Source of the DNA: Rhizobium sp. R711
Lineage (GTDB): Bacteria; Pseudomonadota; Alphaproteobacteria; Rhizobiales; Rhizobiaceae
Assembly: GCF_002211365.1 (NCBI RefSeq)
Contig: NZ_LOKZ01000002.1
Coordinates: 155,525-219,524, forward strand
Reading direction: 5' to 3'
Length of the DNA: 64,000 nucleotides
Positions 44,078-54,108 of this stretch are shown piece after piece. The notes beneath the pieces were generated by a model, which was given only the letters and a program-made list of their open reading frames with translations, made no database searches and was not told the origin of the DNA. A program made the translations under genes and the position numbers. Positions within the stretch are counted from its first letter, which is position 1. Every line of letters starts with the position of its first letter.

Positions 44078-44643
44078 CGACGCGCCCCTCCCACGCAAAC
44101 TGTCACCCAGCGCGAAACGGCCGGATATGAAATAGTTGCGCACTTCAGGTGCATTAATAAATTGTGCCCTAGTCTTAGATTTTTCACAAGATTATTGTCA
44201 TTAATTGAAAAAAAGCCGGCCAATCCGGATGTGGCCAATGCGACGCGTGAGACTGCCGGCAGAGTGAACCTGCGGGACTCCCTTACGGCTGTTGCCTGTC
44301 GGAGTGATGCTTGGCCTGCGCCCCTGTCGCGGCATCGCTGCAAGCATTGGGATTGGCTGCGAACAAAGTGAACCAATCGCTTGGAGTCGAATCAAGAAAA
44401 TTGAGCGCTATTGAATTGCAACCTGAAATATGAGTGGCTGGTATTACTTTGAACGGGCCTAATTATTTTGCTCATATTATAATTATTAACCATCTTTCAT
44501 TATCTGTTTGTTCACGAGTGCTTTCTTCACGCAAAGCGGGAAATGAGCTCAACGGCGCTCGCCCGGCGTCCCCGGATAACGCTCATTGTCGCCATCGCGC
44601 AAATTCGTTTCTTGCGCGACTATTTGCGCTTGGAGGACTGCAA
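44078..44643. promoter_or_regulatory. Divergent promoter region, nuoJ and chemoreceptor
   Basis: This 566-nt region has no gene I can support. It contains unusually AT-rich stretches for this window (around 44150-44215 and 44455-44520) and presumably holds the promoters of the complex I operon to the left and the chemoreceptor to the right. No FixK/Fnr dyad or sigma-54 promoter was clear. Confidence 0.5.
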
Positions 44644-46575
44644 ATGAGTTTCCGATTTGGCATCGGCCCCCGCCTTTACGCAGCTTTTGGTTTCCTGCTG
44701 CTGCTCATGATTGGCTTGACGCTCTTTTCCGTTTCAAGGATGAACTATGTCGACCACGATCTCGTTGAGATCAACGAGGTCAACAGCGTCAAGCAGCGCT
44801 TCGCCATCAATTTCCGGGGTAGCGTTCATGATCGGGCAATTGCCATTCGCGATGTCGTTTTGCGCGATGAGCCAGCCGCTCGTCAGACCGCCATCGATCT
44901 CATTGCAAGGCTTGCTGCCACTTATGCCGAAAACGAGCAGAAGTTGAATGCGATGATCTCTGCTCCAGGTGCTGCCAGCGAGACCGAGAAGGCGATTATT
45001 GCGGAAATCGCCGACGTTCAGTCCAGAACCAATCCCGTTGTCGCAGATATCATCGCGCGCCAGATGGCAAACGATCCAGTGCAGGCCAAGAAGATGCTGA
45101 TCGAACAGGCAACGCCTCTCTTCGTCAACTGGCTCAAGGCGATCAACAAGTTCATCGACTACCAGGAAAACCTGAACAAGTCGGTCGGCAGTGGCGTCAG
45201 CGGTGTCGTCGCCGGCTTCCAGACGCTGGCTCTGGGCTCGTTGGCAGGTGCAGTCCTAATGGCTATCGCCGCTGCGTTCCTCGCGACCCGCTCGATCACG
45301 TTGCCGATGGCCAAGCTGCAGGTCGCCTTGCAGCGGATAGCAGAGGGCAACAACGAAAGCACCATCGATATCGAGGCCCGCGGCGACGAGGTCGGCGATT
45401 TGGCAAAGGCCGTCGGCGCCGTTCGCGAGGCCGTGACTTCGCAGGCCGAAGCGCGCGCTGCGGCCGATGCACGCCGGACTGCTGATGAAAACGCGCGGCT
45501 TGAAGCAATTGCGATGGAACGCGAAGCGCTTGCAGCGCAGACGAATGATGCCGTTCACCGGCTCGGCCATGCGCTTGAGGAAATGGCTGCCGGCAATCTT
45601 GATGTCCGTCTCGACAAGCCGTTTGCAGTCTCTCTCGATACGCTGCGCGTAAACTTCAACAGCTCCGTCGAGAAGCTTCAATCTGCGTTGAAGGCGATTG
45701 GCGATAACGGGTTGTCGATCGATGCGGGTGCCCGCGAGATCAGTGAAGCGTCCAACGACCTGGCAAAGCGTACTGAACAGCAGGCGGCATCGATCGAACA
45801 GACCGCAGCAGCACTCGACGAAATTTCGACGACGGTTAACGACGCAACCCGTCGCGCGGAGCAGGCTGGCAAGCTTGTTGAACGAACACGCACCAATGCT
45901 GAGCGATCCGGCGAAGTCGTGAGGCGTGCGGTCGCCGCGATGAGCCAGATCGAAGGTTCCTCCAACGAGATCAACAATATCATCACCGTCATCGATGACA
46001 TCGCATTCCAGACCAACCTGCTGGCGCTGAATGCCGGGGTCGAGGCCGCACGTGCCGGAGAGGCGGGCAAAGGCTTTGCAGTCGTCGCTCAGGAAGTACG
46101 TGAACTTGCTCAACGCTCCGCCAATGCCGCCAAGGAGATCAAGCAACTGATCAGCAATTCCGGCGATCAAGTGCGTTCCGGCGTGACGCTTGTCGGCGAG
46201 ACCGGCACGGCGCTGACAGAGATCGTCAGCGAAGTGCAGGAAATCAACCGTCACGTAAACTCGATCGTCGAGGCCGCGAAGGAGCAGTCCACGGCCCTGA
46301 AAGAAATCAATGCCGCGGTGAATTCGCTTGATCAATCCACCCAGAAGAATGCAGCGATGGTCGAAGAGACGTCCGCAGCCAGCCACAAACTGGCTGACGA
46401 AGCGGGGTCGCTGACAAACCAGCTGTCCAAATTCCGCTTTCAGGGCTCTTCCAGGACGGCGCAATCTCACTATGCACCGGCAGCGCCGCAGCGAAACGCT
46501 CCAGCCGCAATGGCACGAAAGATCTCAACAGCGTTTGCCGGCGGTGCGGCCGCTGAAGATTGGCGGGAATTCTGA
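44644..46575 (+). CDS. Methyl-accepting chemotaxis protein
   Basis: A 643-residue chemoreceptor. TM1 is at about residues 11-31, a periplasmic four-helix-bundle domain runs to about 190, and TM2 is near 190-215 ([24 protein letters not shown]). A HAMP region follows, and the cytoplasmic hairpin has the [33 protein letters not shown] tip. The protein ends EDWREF, fitting the xWxxF tether that binds CheR/CheB. The start at 44644 has TTGGAGG upstream; the longer frame extends into AT-rich promoter DNA. The ligand is unknown; the neighbouring betaine genes make a betaine or amino acid possible. Confidence 0.94.
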   Translation: MSFRFGIGPRLYAAFGFLLLLMIGLTLFSVSRMNYVDHDLVEINEVNSVKQRFAINFRGSVHDRAIAIRDVVLRDEPAARQTAIDLIARLAATYAENEQKLNAMISAPGAASETEKAIIAEIADVQSRTNPVVADIIARQMANDPVQAKKMLIEQATPLFVNWLKAINKFIDYQENLNKSVGSGVSGVVAGFQTLALGSLAGAVLMAIAAAFLATRSITLPMAKLQVALQRIAEGNNESTIDIEARGDEVGDLAKAVGAVREAVTSQAEARAAADARRTADENARLEAIAMEREALAAQTNDAVHRLGHALEEMAAGNLDVRLDKPFAVSLDTLRVNFNSSVEKLQSALKAIGDNGLSIDAGAREISEASNDLAKRTEQQAASIEQTAAALDEISTTVNDATRRAEQAGKLVERTRTNAERSGEVVRRAVAAMSQIEGSSNEINNIITVIDDIAFQTNLLALNAGVEAARAGEAGKGFAVVAQEVRELAQRSANAAKEIKQLISNSGDQVRSGVTLVGETGTALTEIVSEVQEINRHVNSIVEAAKEQSTALKEINAAVNSLDQSTQKNAAMVEETSAASHKLADEAGSLTNQLSKFRFQGSSRTAQSHYAPAAPQRNAPAAMARKISTAFAGGAAAEDWREF

Positions 46576-46589
46576 ATAGGAGACACGAT

Positions 46590-46626
46590 AAAAAGCGCCG
46601 CGACCGCCGATGTCGCGGCGCTTTTT
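46590..46626 (+). terminator. Intrinsic terminator after the chemoreceptor gene
   Basis: A perfect 15-bp stem (46590-46604 with 46612-46626), GC-rich core, 7-nt loop, and A-run/T-run flanks end 14 nt past the stop codon. The T-run makes it a classic intrinsic terminator and, with the A-run, possibly bidirectional. Confidence 0.92.
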
Positions 46627-47320
46627 CGTTCAGATCATCGTCATCGGCATTGCGCATGCGCCTGTCACCCTGCGGAGCGCAAGCGATCTTCCTTTTTTGG
46701 CGTTTCGTATGATAGCTCATGGGTGAACCGCCAGGTATCGATGTCGATCCCGAGTGTTGGTGCCACGGTGCGGGCGGGTTTTCCCGCGAAAGGAGACGCA
46801 GTTGGCTGACAACCGCACACCGATACTTCAATCCTTGCTCGTCATCGCGGCCTTCTCCGCGTCCGCATCGGCTGCGGCATCGTTAGACATCGAAAGTGAT
46901 CGCTCCACGTCAATCAGGCACGGCCTGTTTGAAATCCGCGAAGCGGCCAGGTGTTTCATCTCGAACGAGAACGCCAAGGGCCTTCAGCAATGGGAAGTAT
47001 TGGAGCCCAACCTGAAGACATTCGTTCCTCGCTGTGCGGTCCCACTCAAAGCACGGTGGACGCCGAAGAGCTTCGGTCTTTCGCGACACAGCGTGAAGGT
47101 AATATGCCCAACCGCGATTGCGAATATTGCGATGCGAAGCTGGGATGTGCACGTGCCTGTACGGCAGAAGCAAAACTTGGACTGAACCACCAGCTTTGGG
47201 TCCAGCCCGCCTTCCAAACTGTAGCAGGCTGATACGCAGGAGGAGAGGGACCGGCTTGACGCCGGGGAATAAGCACTCCATCCGCCGCCAACGGAATTTT
47301 CCGACTCACGGCATCGACGG
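46627..47320. other. Gene-poor region, no confident gene
   Basis: About 700 nt between the terminator and the LysR relic. Several frames are open on both strands, one with a cysteine-rich stretch (CEYCDAKLGCARAC at about 47115-47160), but none has convincing codon use, a ribosome-binding site or a recognisable family. Probably decayed sequence from the rearrangement that removed the LysR gene body. Confidence 0.45.
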
Positions 47321-47331
47321 CGAAACTGCAT
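47305..47331 (-). pseudogene. Relic of a LysR-family gene start
   Basis: The minus strand begins ATGCAGTTTCGC at 47331, identical to the first four codons of the LysR gene at 26496-27383. A short match to its CCGTCGATG continues after a deletion, then similarity stops. Only the 5-prime tip and its promoter remain. Confidence 0.7.
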
Positions 47332-47344
47332 CGCGCGCTCAGAC

Positions 47345-47381
47345 GCATTACTTTGCGTTATGCGTGCGTGATAATTAATGC
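47345..47381. promoter_or_regulatory. LysR-type operator candidate before the Rieske demethylase gene
   Basis: GCATTA and TAATGC flank a 25-bp centre, the same size and largely the same sequence as the element at 27399-27435. It lies 58 bp upstream of the Rieske gene, a normal distance for a LysR activation site. Confidence 0.65.
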
Positions 47382-47439
47382 CGTTGAAGAGGCTGGCCAG
47401 CAAGAGCAGTCTGCGCCAAGACAAGCATAAGGGGCTCTC

Positions 47440-48693
47440 ATGCTAAACAAACTTCCTTCCTCCGTCTCCGCCCTTCTCGACGCTCGCACGAACGGACACT
47501 CGCTGCCCGCCGGCCTCTACACGCGGGAGGACGTCTTCGACGCCGACATCGATGTTTTCTTTCACAAACACTGGATCTGCATCGGTCTCGACTGCGATGT
47601 TCCGGAAACGGGCGACGCCACGGTCATCGACATCGGCAAGACAAGCCTCATCCTGCTGCGAGATGACGAGGGCGAAATTCGGGTGCTGCACAATGTCTGT
47701 CGTCACCGTGGTGCCCGTCTTTTGGATGAGGGAAAAACGATTGTTTCAAAGCTTGTCTGTCCCTATCACAGCTGGACCTACGAGCTTACCGGAGAGCTCA
47801 GTTACGCTCCCCATATGGGCAAGGACTTTGACAAGGATTGTCACGGACTGAAGCCCGTAACCTTCAAGTCGATCGGCGGTCTGATCTACGTTTGCCTTTC
47901 CGACAACCCACCCGAGGACATCGACGTGCTCGAACGCACGATGGCCGAACGCCTGGCTCCCTACGACATCCGCAATGCGAAGGTCGCCCATCAGAGCGAT
48001 GTGATCGAGGATGGCAACTGGAAGCTGACGATGGAGAATAATCGTGAGTGCTACCACTGTTCGGCAAACCATCCCGAGCTCTGCGTATCCTTCATCGATC
48101 TCGACTTCGGTTTCGATCCGGAAACCTTGAGCGCGGAGGATCGCGAACAGGCGCAAGAACACTTCCGGCTGTATGACGAAAGGACCAGGGCATGGGAGGC
48201 CGAAGGCTTCCCATGCGCCTCCGTCGAGCAACTCCTTGACTGCGCCACGAACTTCCGTACGCAAAGACTGATCATCGCCGGCGCGGGCGAATCCCAGACC
48301 CATGACGCCACGGCGGCATCATCGAAGCTGCTCGGCCACATGACACGGAAGGACTTGGGCGACACCCATCTTTGGGGCCACAACTCCTGGAACCACTTCA
48401 TGGGCGACCATGCCGTGGTCGCCATCGTTATCCCCTTGTCGGCGGGCAAGACCCTGGTGCGGACAAAGTGGCTGGTGCACAAGGATGCGGTCGAGGGCGT
48501 CGATTACGATCACCACAAGCTGACAGACGTCTGGATTGCAACAACCGACCAGGACGCTGACCTGGTGGCGCGCTCCCATGCCGGCGCGCTCGATCCTGCC
48601 TACCGGCCAGGCCCCTACTCGCAATTTTCGGAGACTAACCTCGACAAGTTTGCAACGTGGTATATCGATCGGATGCGCGCAAATGGATATTGA
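47440..48693 (+). CDS. Rieske-type N-demethylase (stachydrine/glycine betaine demethylase, Stc2/GbcA-like)
   Basis: A 417-residue Rieske non-haem iron oxygenase. The 2Fe-2S ligands are Cys87 and His89 (CRHRG) and Cys107 and His110 (CPYHSW). The mononuclear iron site has the ENNRECYHCSANH segment with His206 and His211. Such enzymes remove one N-methyl from a quaternary amine using O2 and electrons from the partner reductase encoded next. Its context (StcD, ETF, OpuA importer) makes proline betaine the best guess, with glycine betaine or hydroxyproline betaine as alternatives. The reductase gene overlaps its last 11 nt. Confidence 0.93.
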   Translation: MLNKLPSSVSALLDARTNGHSLPAGLYTREDVFDADIDVFFHKHWICIGLDCDVPETGDATVIDIGKTSLILLRDDEGEIRVLHNVCRHRGARLLDEGKTIVSKLVCPYHSWTYELTGELSYAPHMGKDFDKDCHGLKPVTFKSIGGLIYVCLSDNPPEDIDVLERTMAERLAPYDIRNAKVAHQSDVIEDGNWKLTMENNRECYHCSANHPELCVSFIDLDFGFDPETLSAEDREQAQEHFRLYDERTRAWEAEGFPCASVEQLLDCATNFRTQRLIIAGAGESQTHDATAASSKLLGHMTRKDLGDTHLWGHNSWNHFMGDHAVVAIVIPLSAGKTLVRTKWLVHKDAVEGVDYDHHKLTDVWIATTDQDADLVARSHAGALDPAYRPGPYSQFSETNLDKFATWYIDRMRANGY

Positions 48694-49771
48694 TTTCGCA
48701 CAAAAGCACGGTGGCTCAGCCTTGCCCGACACGTGGGATCCCGAGCACGACGACACCCTGGTGTGCCTGGACGTCCATCAGGAAACACATGACGTCAAGA
48801 GCTTCACCTTTGCGTCACCGCAAGGCAAGCGCTTCAGCTTCGATGGCGGGCAATACTTCCTCTTCGACTTCCCGATTGGCGATGACGCCGAGGCGCGCTG
48901 TTATAGCATCTCGTCCTCACCACACCGCTCCAATGCCTTCACCGTGACGGTGAAGCGCGTCGTGAACGGAAGAATATCGAACTGGCTTCACGACAACATG
49001 CGAAGCGGCATGACCCTGAAGGCTCAGGGGCCGCTCGGTCATTTTGTCTGTCGGCGCGTCGCTAACCCGAAGCTTCTGCTTCTTTCCGGCGGCTCCGGCA
49101 TTACGCCGGTGATGTCCATTCTGCGCGGCCTGGCGGATCGCTGCGAGCCGGCCGATGTCGTCTTTCTCCATGCCGCTCGCTCGCCAGTCGATCTGATCTT
49201 TCGCAGCGAGCTGAACTGTCTTGCCACCCGCATGAAAGGCCTTCGCCTGCAGTTTCTGCCGGAGAGTGTCGATGGGGAGCCATCCTGGCCGGGGCTGACA
49301 GGGCGCATCTCGCCCGAATTCCTCAAGCTCGCCGTGCCCGACATTGCGGAGCGAACCGTGATGTGCTGCGGCCCGGCGCCGTTCATGGCTACCGCACGCT
49401 TAATCACAGCGCAGCTCGGAGTGCCGTCGAACGGCTATATCGAGGAAAGCTTCGATGCTGCCATCATCGACGAACCGGTGGTCATTGGTGAGGCCTCGAC
49501 ACCAAACAAGGTTTTTCAGGTCGAGTTCGCCAAGCAATCCCGAAAGATCGAGGTCGCCGACGACCGGACCGTTCTTGCCTGCGCAAGGAAGTCGGGAATA
49601 CGCATCCCTTCGTCCTGCTCCAATGGCGTATGCGGCACATGCAAGTCGAAGCTGGTTTCCGGCGCCGTGGACATGAACCACAATGGCGGCATACGCCAAC
49701 GAGAGATCGACCTTGGACTATTTCTGCCGTGCTGCTCCAAGCCTCTCAGCGACCTGGTGATTGATCGCTGA
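48683..49771 (+). CDS. Rieske demethylase reductase (FAD, NAD, plant-type 2Fe-2S)
   Basis: A 362-residue electron-transfer partner of the Rieske enzyme, like GbcB/Stc3 proteins. An N-terminal FAD domain has ARCYSISSSPH near residue 70-80. The NAD domain has LLLSGGSGITPVMSI near 135 and CCGPAPFMA near 232. The C-terminal ferredoxin has SCSNGVCGTCKSK with a distal Cys. The start is the ATG at 48683, which overlaps the end of the Rieske gene; frames further upstream lie inside that gene. It moves electrons from NADH to the oxygenase. Confidence 0.95.
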   Translation: MDIDFAQKHGGSALPDTWDPEHDDTLVCLDVHQETHDVKSFTFASPQGKRFSFDGGQYFLFDFPIGDDAEARCYSISSSPHRSNAFTVTVKRVVNGRISNWLHDNMRSGMTLKAQGPLGHFVCRRVANPKLLLLSGGSGITPVMSILRGLADRCEPADVVFLHAARSPVDLIFRSELNCLATRMKGLRLQFLPESVDGEPSWPGLTGRISPEFLKLAVPDIAERTVMCCGPAPFMATARLITAQLGVPSNGYIEESFDAAIIDEPVVIGEASTPNKVFQVEFAKQSRKIEVADDRTVLACARKSGIRIPSSCSNGVCGTCKSKLVSGAVDMNHNGGIRQREIDLGLFLPCCSKPLSDLVIDR

Positions 49772-49831
49772 TGCCGGAAACCCCGGCGCGAGCCGCGCAT
49801 ACCATTCTTCGACGACAATCAGGGATCGCCC

Positions 49832-51090
49832 ATGCTGCTCAGAGACAGCGTCTCCGACCAAGGCCCCTCGGTGTTGAAGGACGAACGCAAGCAGGCAGCC
49901 GATCGGCCGCTGATCAGTCCAATTCCTCTCCAGACTCTCGATAGCGCCCGGCGGTATCGGCTGAACCGTCTTCGATCGAAAATGATCGAAAGGGATCGTT
50001 CGGCGCTGCTGTTGTACGATCCGGCCAACATCCGCTATGCGTTCGATTCATCGAACATGAGCATCTGGACGATGCACAACCCCTCGCGATATGCGCTCAT
50101 TTTGGCTGACGGCCCCGCCATCATGTTTGAATTCGAGGGATCGCAGCACGTCAACGACGCGCTTTCCGGCATCAATGAGGCCCGGACGTCAAAATCCTTC
50201 CTGTTCTTCACCTCAGGTAATCTGGTCGAGCACAGGATGAGGGACTAGGCCGACGAAATCGCGGACATCGTGAAGTCCCATGGGCGCAACAACAGACTAG
50301 CCGTCGACAGGTTGGAGCCGGCGCCGGCATTGGAGCTTCAAAAGCGCGGTTTGGAACTGCTGGATGGCCAGGAGCTGGCCGAACGAGCCCGCTCGATCAA
50401 GAGCCCCGAAGAAATCGACCTCATGCGCTGGACGATCCGGGTGTGCGAAGCCGGGATGGCCCGCATGTACGAGGTCTCCGAGCCGGGACGAACGGAGCGC
50501 GAGATCTGGGCGGAGCTTCATTTTGAAAACGCCCGCAGTGCTGGCGAATGGCTTGAGACGAAGCTCCTGACGGCTGGCCGACGAACCAATCCCTGGTATC
50601 AGGAGTGCTCCGACTATGTTCATAAAGCGCGGCGAGATGATCTCCTTCGATACCGACATGATCGGACCATACGGATTATTGCGCCGATCTGTCGCGTTCA
50701 TGGACTTGCGGCCATGTGGCAATGAATGACAAACAAAAGGAGCTCTATTTTGCGGCGCTGGACCAGATCGAGCACAACCTGTCGATCATTCGTCCCGGCA
50801 CGCCGTTCGTTGAATTCAACGAAAAGAGCTGGCGCATTCCTGCAAAATATCTGCCTCATCGCTATACTCTGGCGGTGCATGGGACAGGGATGGCAGACGA
50901 ATGGCCCGGCATCCTGCTCCACCCCGATTTCGATGAGAACTTTAGCGGCGTCATCGAAGAGAACATGGTTCTGAACGTCGAAAGTCTGATTGCGGAGGAA
51001 GGGTCAGAGAGCATCAAGTTGGAAACACAGGTCCTTGTCACATCTAAAGGAGCGGAGCGCCTGGACTCTTTCCCTTGGGAAGACATGTGA
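49832..51090 (+). pseudogene. Broken M24/creatinase-family gene (DddP-like)
   Basis: The reading frame of a creatinase/aminopeptidase-P-fold protein is interrupted three times: an in-frame TAG at 50246-50248, a frameshift near 50615-50628 and another near 50671-50680. Joined frames give a full-length protein of about 420 residues with the family metal-ligand regions FDTDMIGPYG, HGTGMADE, NVESLIAEEG and LETQVLV. The WTCGH region next to GPYG resembles the DMSP lyase DddP and related non-peptidase members. It follows the reductase gene by 60 nt and may once have belonged to that operon. Function is unassigned; the gene appears dead. Confidence 0.85.
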
Positions 51091-51170
51091 CAGGATACCT
51101 GGACGCGGGGAAACACCCCATTGTGCTTCTTTGTGCCCTGGGCGAGAGCGCCGGCGAAAGGAGAAGGCGG

Positions 51171-51656
51171 ATGACGGGCTTCACTATCTCCTCTGCACGA
51201 TTGTCAAGGTGTGGCTGCTATCGATACCGGCTGGAGCGACAGTGGGACCCGTTACGGCAAACTGTCGCGTTCCTGATGCTCAATCCATCCACAGCGGACG
51301 CCTCCAGCACCGATCCAACGTTGCGTCGATGTATCGCCTTTGCAAGGTCGTGGGGGTTTGGTGGTCTCGTCGTTGGGAATCTCTTTGCCCTTCGATCGTC
51401 CAATCCAGGACGGCTCTATGAAGAAGCGGACCCGGTTGGGCCGGAAAACGATCGATACTTATGGGAGATGTCCGAAAGCTGCGACCGGATCGTGTGCGGT
51501 TGGGGAAGACATGGTGCCTATCTTGGCCGAGCTTCTGACGTTTGTGGTATGCTCGCGAGTTCAAAGCTTTACGCGCTCAAATTCACCGCAGGTGGGCACC
51601 CCTCCCACCCACTCTATATCTCGGGCACAGCCGAGCCGAAGAAATTCCAACGTTGA
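51171..51656 (+). CDS. DUF1643-family protein
   Basis: A 161-residue protein with the DUF1643 landmarks: C-terminal-to-start RYRLERQWD, FLMLNPSTADA near residue 35-45, DPTLRRCIAFARSWGFGGLVVGNLFALRSSNP and the WG.HG segment CGWGRHGAYLGRA. Its biochemical role is unknown; such proteins are often carried on phages and plasmids. The start at 51171 is behind GGAGAAGGCGG. It lies between the broken M24 gene and the convergent etfA gene and has no obvious link to betaine metabolism, so it may have been inserted. Confidence 0.85.
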   Translation: MTGFTISSARLSRCGCYRYRLERQWDPLRQTVAFLMLNPSTADASSTDPTLRRCIAFARSWGFGGLVVGNLFALRSSNPGRLYEEADPVGPENDRYLWEMSESCDRIVCGWGRHGAYLGRASDVCGMLASSKLYALKFTAGGHPSHPLYISGTAEPKKFQR

Positions 51657-51732
51657 ACCTCCTATTGCCGGCCGCGCCCAAGTCGGAAGGCCGAGACACC
51701 GCCGCTCGGCATTCGCTGGTTTAATGGTGTGG

Positions 51733-52662
51733 CTAGAGAGACTGTTGCAGCTCGGGCAGGACATCGAAGAGATCGGCGACGAGACCGTAGTCGGCGACCT
51801 GGAAGATCGGCGCCTCCTCGTCCTTGTTGATGGCGACGATGACCTTGCTGTCCTTCATGCCGGCGAGATGCTGGATCGCACCGGAGATGCCGCAGGCGAT
51901 ATAGAGATCAGGGGCGACGACCTTGCCGGTCTGGCCGACCTGCCAGTCGTTCGGGGCATAACCGGCATCGACGGCGGCACGGCTGGCACCGACGGCAGCA
52001 CCGAGCTTGTCGGCCACCGGCAGGATGACCTCCCTGAACTTCTCCGCCGAGCCAAGCGCCCGGCCACCGGAGATGATGATCTTCGCCGAGGTCAGTTCCG
52101 GGCGGTCGGAGGCCGACAATGCATCCTTGACGAAGGTCGACAGGTCAGGATTGGCCGCGGCGGCAATGGTTTCGACCGGGGCCGAACCGCCTTCGGCCGC
52201 GGCGGCAAACGAGGCGGTGCGCACGGTGATGACCCGTCTGGCGTCGGTCGTCTGTACCGTCTGGATGGCGTTGCCGGCATAGATCGGCCGCTTGAAGGTG
52301 TCGGAAGAAACAACTTCTGTTATTTCCGAGACCTGCGCGACATCGAGGAGAGCTGCGACACGCGGCATGACGTTCTTGCCGGTCGAGGTGGCGGCGGCGA
52401 TGATCGTGTCGTAGTTTGCGGACAGCTGGACGATCAGCGCGGCCAGCGGCTCGGCGAGATTGTGGGCGAGGCTTGCATCCTCGGCAACCAGCACCCTGGA
52501 CACGCCCGACAGCCTGGCGGCCTGATCGGCCGCAGCCCTGGCGCCGGCGCCGGTGACAAGCACGGTGACGTCGCCGCCGATCTTGGCGGCCGCCGTCAGC
52601 GTCTTGGCGGTCTGGTCGGAAAGGTGGCTGCCGTCGTGATCAGCCAGAAGCAGAATGGCCAT
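51733..52662 (-). CDS. etfA: Electron transfer flavoprotein alpha subunit
   Basis: A 309-residue ETF alpha subunit. The C-terminal FAD domain has [57 protein letters not shown] and [17 protein letters not shown]. With EtfB it accepts electrons from flavin dehydrogenases and delivers them to the quinone pool. It is last in a leftward operon after the cupin and etfB genes, close to stcD. In betaine pathways ETF is the expected acceptor for the N-methylproline or dimethylglycine demethylating flavoproteins. Confidence 0.96.
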   Translation of the reverse strand: MAILLLADHDGSHLSDQTAKTLTAAAKIGGDVTVLVTGAGARAAADQAARLSGVSRVLVAEDASLAHNLAEPLAALIVQLSANYDTIIAAATSTGKNVMPRVAALLDVAQVSEITEVVSSDTFKRPIYAGNAIQTVQTTDARRVITVRTASFAAAAEGGSAPVETIAAAANPDLSTFVKDALSASDRPELTSAKIIISGGRALGSAEKFREVILPVADKLGAAVGASRAAVDAGYAPNDWQVGQTGKVVAPDLYIACGISGAIQHLAGMKDSKVIVAINKDEEAPIFQVADYGLVADLFDVLPELQQSL

Positions 52663-52686
52663 GGATATATCTCCCTGTCTTAAACC

Positions 52687-53436
52687 CTAGAGGACGCCGG
52701 CTTCGACTTTGAGCTTCTCGATGAGCTCGGCGACCGACTTGACCTTGACGCCGGCCTTGCGGCCGGACGGCTCCTCGGTCTTCAGGACCTTCAGGCGCGG
52801 CGCGGTGGAGACGGAAAAATCGGCCGGGCTCTTCTTGTCGAGCGGCTTCTTCTTCGCCTTCATGATGTTCGGCAGCGAGGCATAGCGCGGCTCGTTGAGG
52901 CGCAGGTCCGAGGTCACCACCGCCGGCAGCTTGATCTCGATCGTCTGCAGGCCGCCATCGACTTCGCGCGTCACCTGCGCCTTGCCATCCCCGATCTCGA
53001 TCTTCGAGGCGAAGGTCGCCTGGGCGAGCCCAAGCAGTGCCGCGAGCATCTGGCCGGTCTGGTTCGAATCGTCGTCGATCGCCTGCTTGCCGACGATAAC
53101 AAGACCCGGCTGTTCGGCGTCGACGACGCCCTTCAGGATCTTGGCGACAGTGAGCGGCTCGACGGCGTCATCGGTCTCGACGAGGATGGCGCGGTCAGCG
53201 CCCATGGCGAGCGCGGTCCTCAGCGTCTCTTCAGCCTTGGCCGGACCGATCGAGACGACGATCACCTCCTCGGCCTTGCCGGCTTCCTTCAGCCTGAGCG
53301 CCTCCTCGACCGAGATCTCGTCGAACGGGTTCATCGACATCTTGACGTTCGCAAGCTCGACGCCGGTGCCATCGCCCTTCACGCGGATCTTCACGTTGTA
53401 GTCAACCACCCGCTTCACGGGGACGAGAATTTTCAT
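52687..53436 (-). CDS. etfB: Electron transfer flavoprotein beta subunit
   Basis: A 249-residue ETF beta subunit with [15 protein letters not shown] at the N-terminus, [42 protein letters not shown] and the ETF-beta signature [45 protein letters not shown] (abbreviated, about residues 155-200). The long Lys-rich recognition region is intact. Its start overlaps the stop of the cupin gene by 4 nt; etfA follows after 24 nt. Confidence 0.96.
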   Translation of the reverse strand: MKILVPVKRVVDYNVKIRVKGDGTGVELANVKMSMNPFDEISVEEALRLKEAGKAEEVIVVSIGPAKAEETLRTALAMGADRAILVETDDAVEPLTVAKILKGVVDAEQPGLVIVGKQAIDDDSNQTGQMLAALLGLAQATFASKIEIGDGKAQVTREVDGGLQTIEIKLPAVVTSDLRLNEPRYASLPNIMKAKKKPLDKKSPADFSVSTAPRLKVLKTEEPSGRKAGVKVKSVAELIEKLKVEAGVL

Positions 53437-54068
53437 GACTGTACCTGTTCGTTAGAGTTCGGGTTTGAGCCATCGCTTCGCCTGGGCAGGAGCACCCAGA
53501 ACGCAAACAGCGGCTGATCCGTCGACCGCATGGCATGTCTTATCCCCGGGGGGTTATAGAACGATCCGCCGATACCGGGTGAGAACCAGGCAGAATCTCC
53601 GTGTTGGAACTCTCCCGCAGTCATCACCAGATAAACCTCCTCAGGGGCGTGGTCGTGATCCGGATATCGCATGTTTGGCGCCATCAGCGTGGCACCAAAC
53701 CAGACATCATCGCGCTCTTCCAGGCCTCCGGGCCCGATGATCATCGCGTTCGCGTGCCCATCCTCAAAGTTTCCGCTTGCGGTACCGGACGTGTCCTGCC
53801 GGCGGCGCCACGTCAGAAGCGGCTCGATGGACTGAAACCGAGAATGAAGGTCGCGCAGCAGCTGCGAACCCGCACCAAGGCAAATCATCGGCAAGAACTG
53901 GCATGCTGGTAAACGGCTTCCTTTCCCCGGGCGTTGTTTGCCTGACAACTGGAGGGCCGAAAAGACCTGACTGAGTGATCGCCGGGCTTGCGGATCATGG
54001 GCATGCTTGTCGAATGCCACATGTGCGGCGTCGACAAGAAGCTGCAGCTGATCACCACGTTCCGCCAA
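53433..54068 (-). CDS. Cupin protein resembling DMSP lyase DddQ
   Basis: A 211-residue protein with a C-terminal cupin from about residue 95 on. The metal-site motif [14 protein letters not shown] has the H-x-H plus Glu/Tyr arrangement of the DddQ/DddW/DddL DMSP lyase family, and [10 protein letters not shown] supplies the last His. The first 90 residues are helical, as in DddQ. Initiation is probably a TTG at 54068, seven bases after GGAGG. The gene is translationally coupled to etfB. DMSP cleavage is only one possibility; related cupins may act on other betaines or carboxylates. Confidence 0.78.
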   Translation of the reverse strand: MAERGDQLQLLVDAAHVAFDKHAHDPQARRSLSQVFSALQLSGKQRPGKGSRLPACQFLPMICLGAGSQLLRDLHSRFQSIEPLLTWRRRQDTSGTASGNFEDGHANAMIIGPGGLEERDDVWFGATLMAPNMRYPDHDHAPEEVYLVMTAGEFQHGDSAWFSPGIGGSFYNPPGIRHAMRSTDQPLFAFWVLLPRRSDGSNPNSNEQVQS

Positions 54069-54108
54069 TGGCAAACCTCCGTTCGTTTAAGGTGCGTTTC
54101 AGCGTCGA

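Noticed and set aside
46320..46335. TTGATCAA sequence resembling part of a FixK/Fnr box
   Set aside because: It lies inside the chemoreceptor coding sequence and lacks the spaced TTGAT-N4-ATCAA form. No convincing FixK, NifA or nod-box site was found in the intergenic regions.
46754..47232. Overlapping short frames on both strands, one with clustered cysteines
   Set aside because: No ribosome-binding site, family motif or consistent codon use; treated as decayed DNA.
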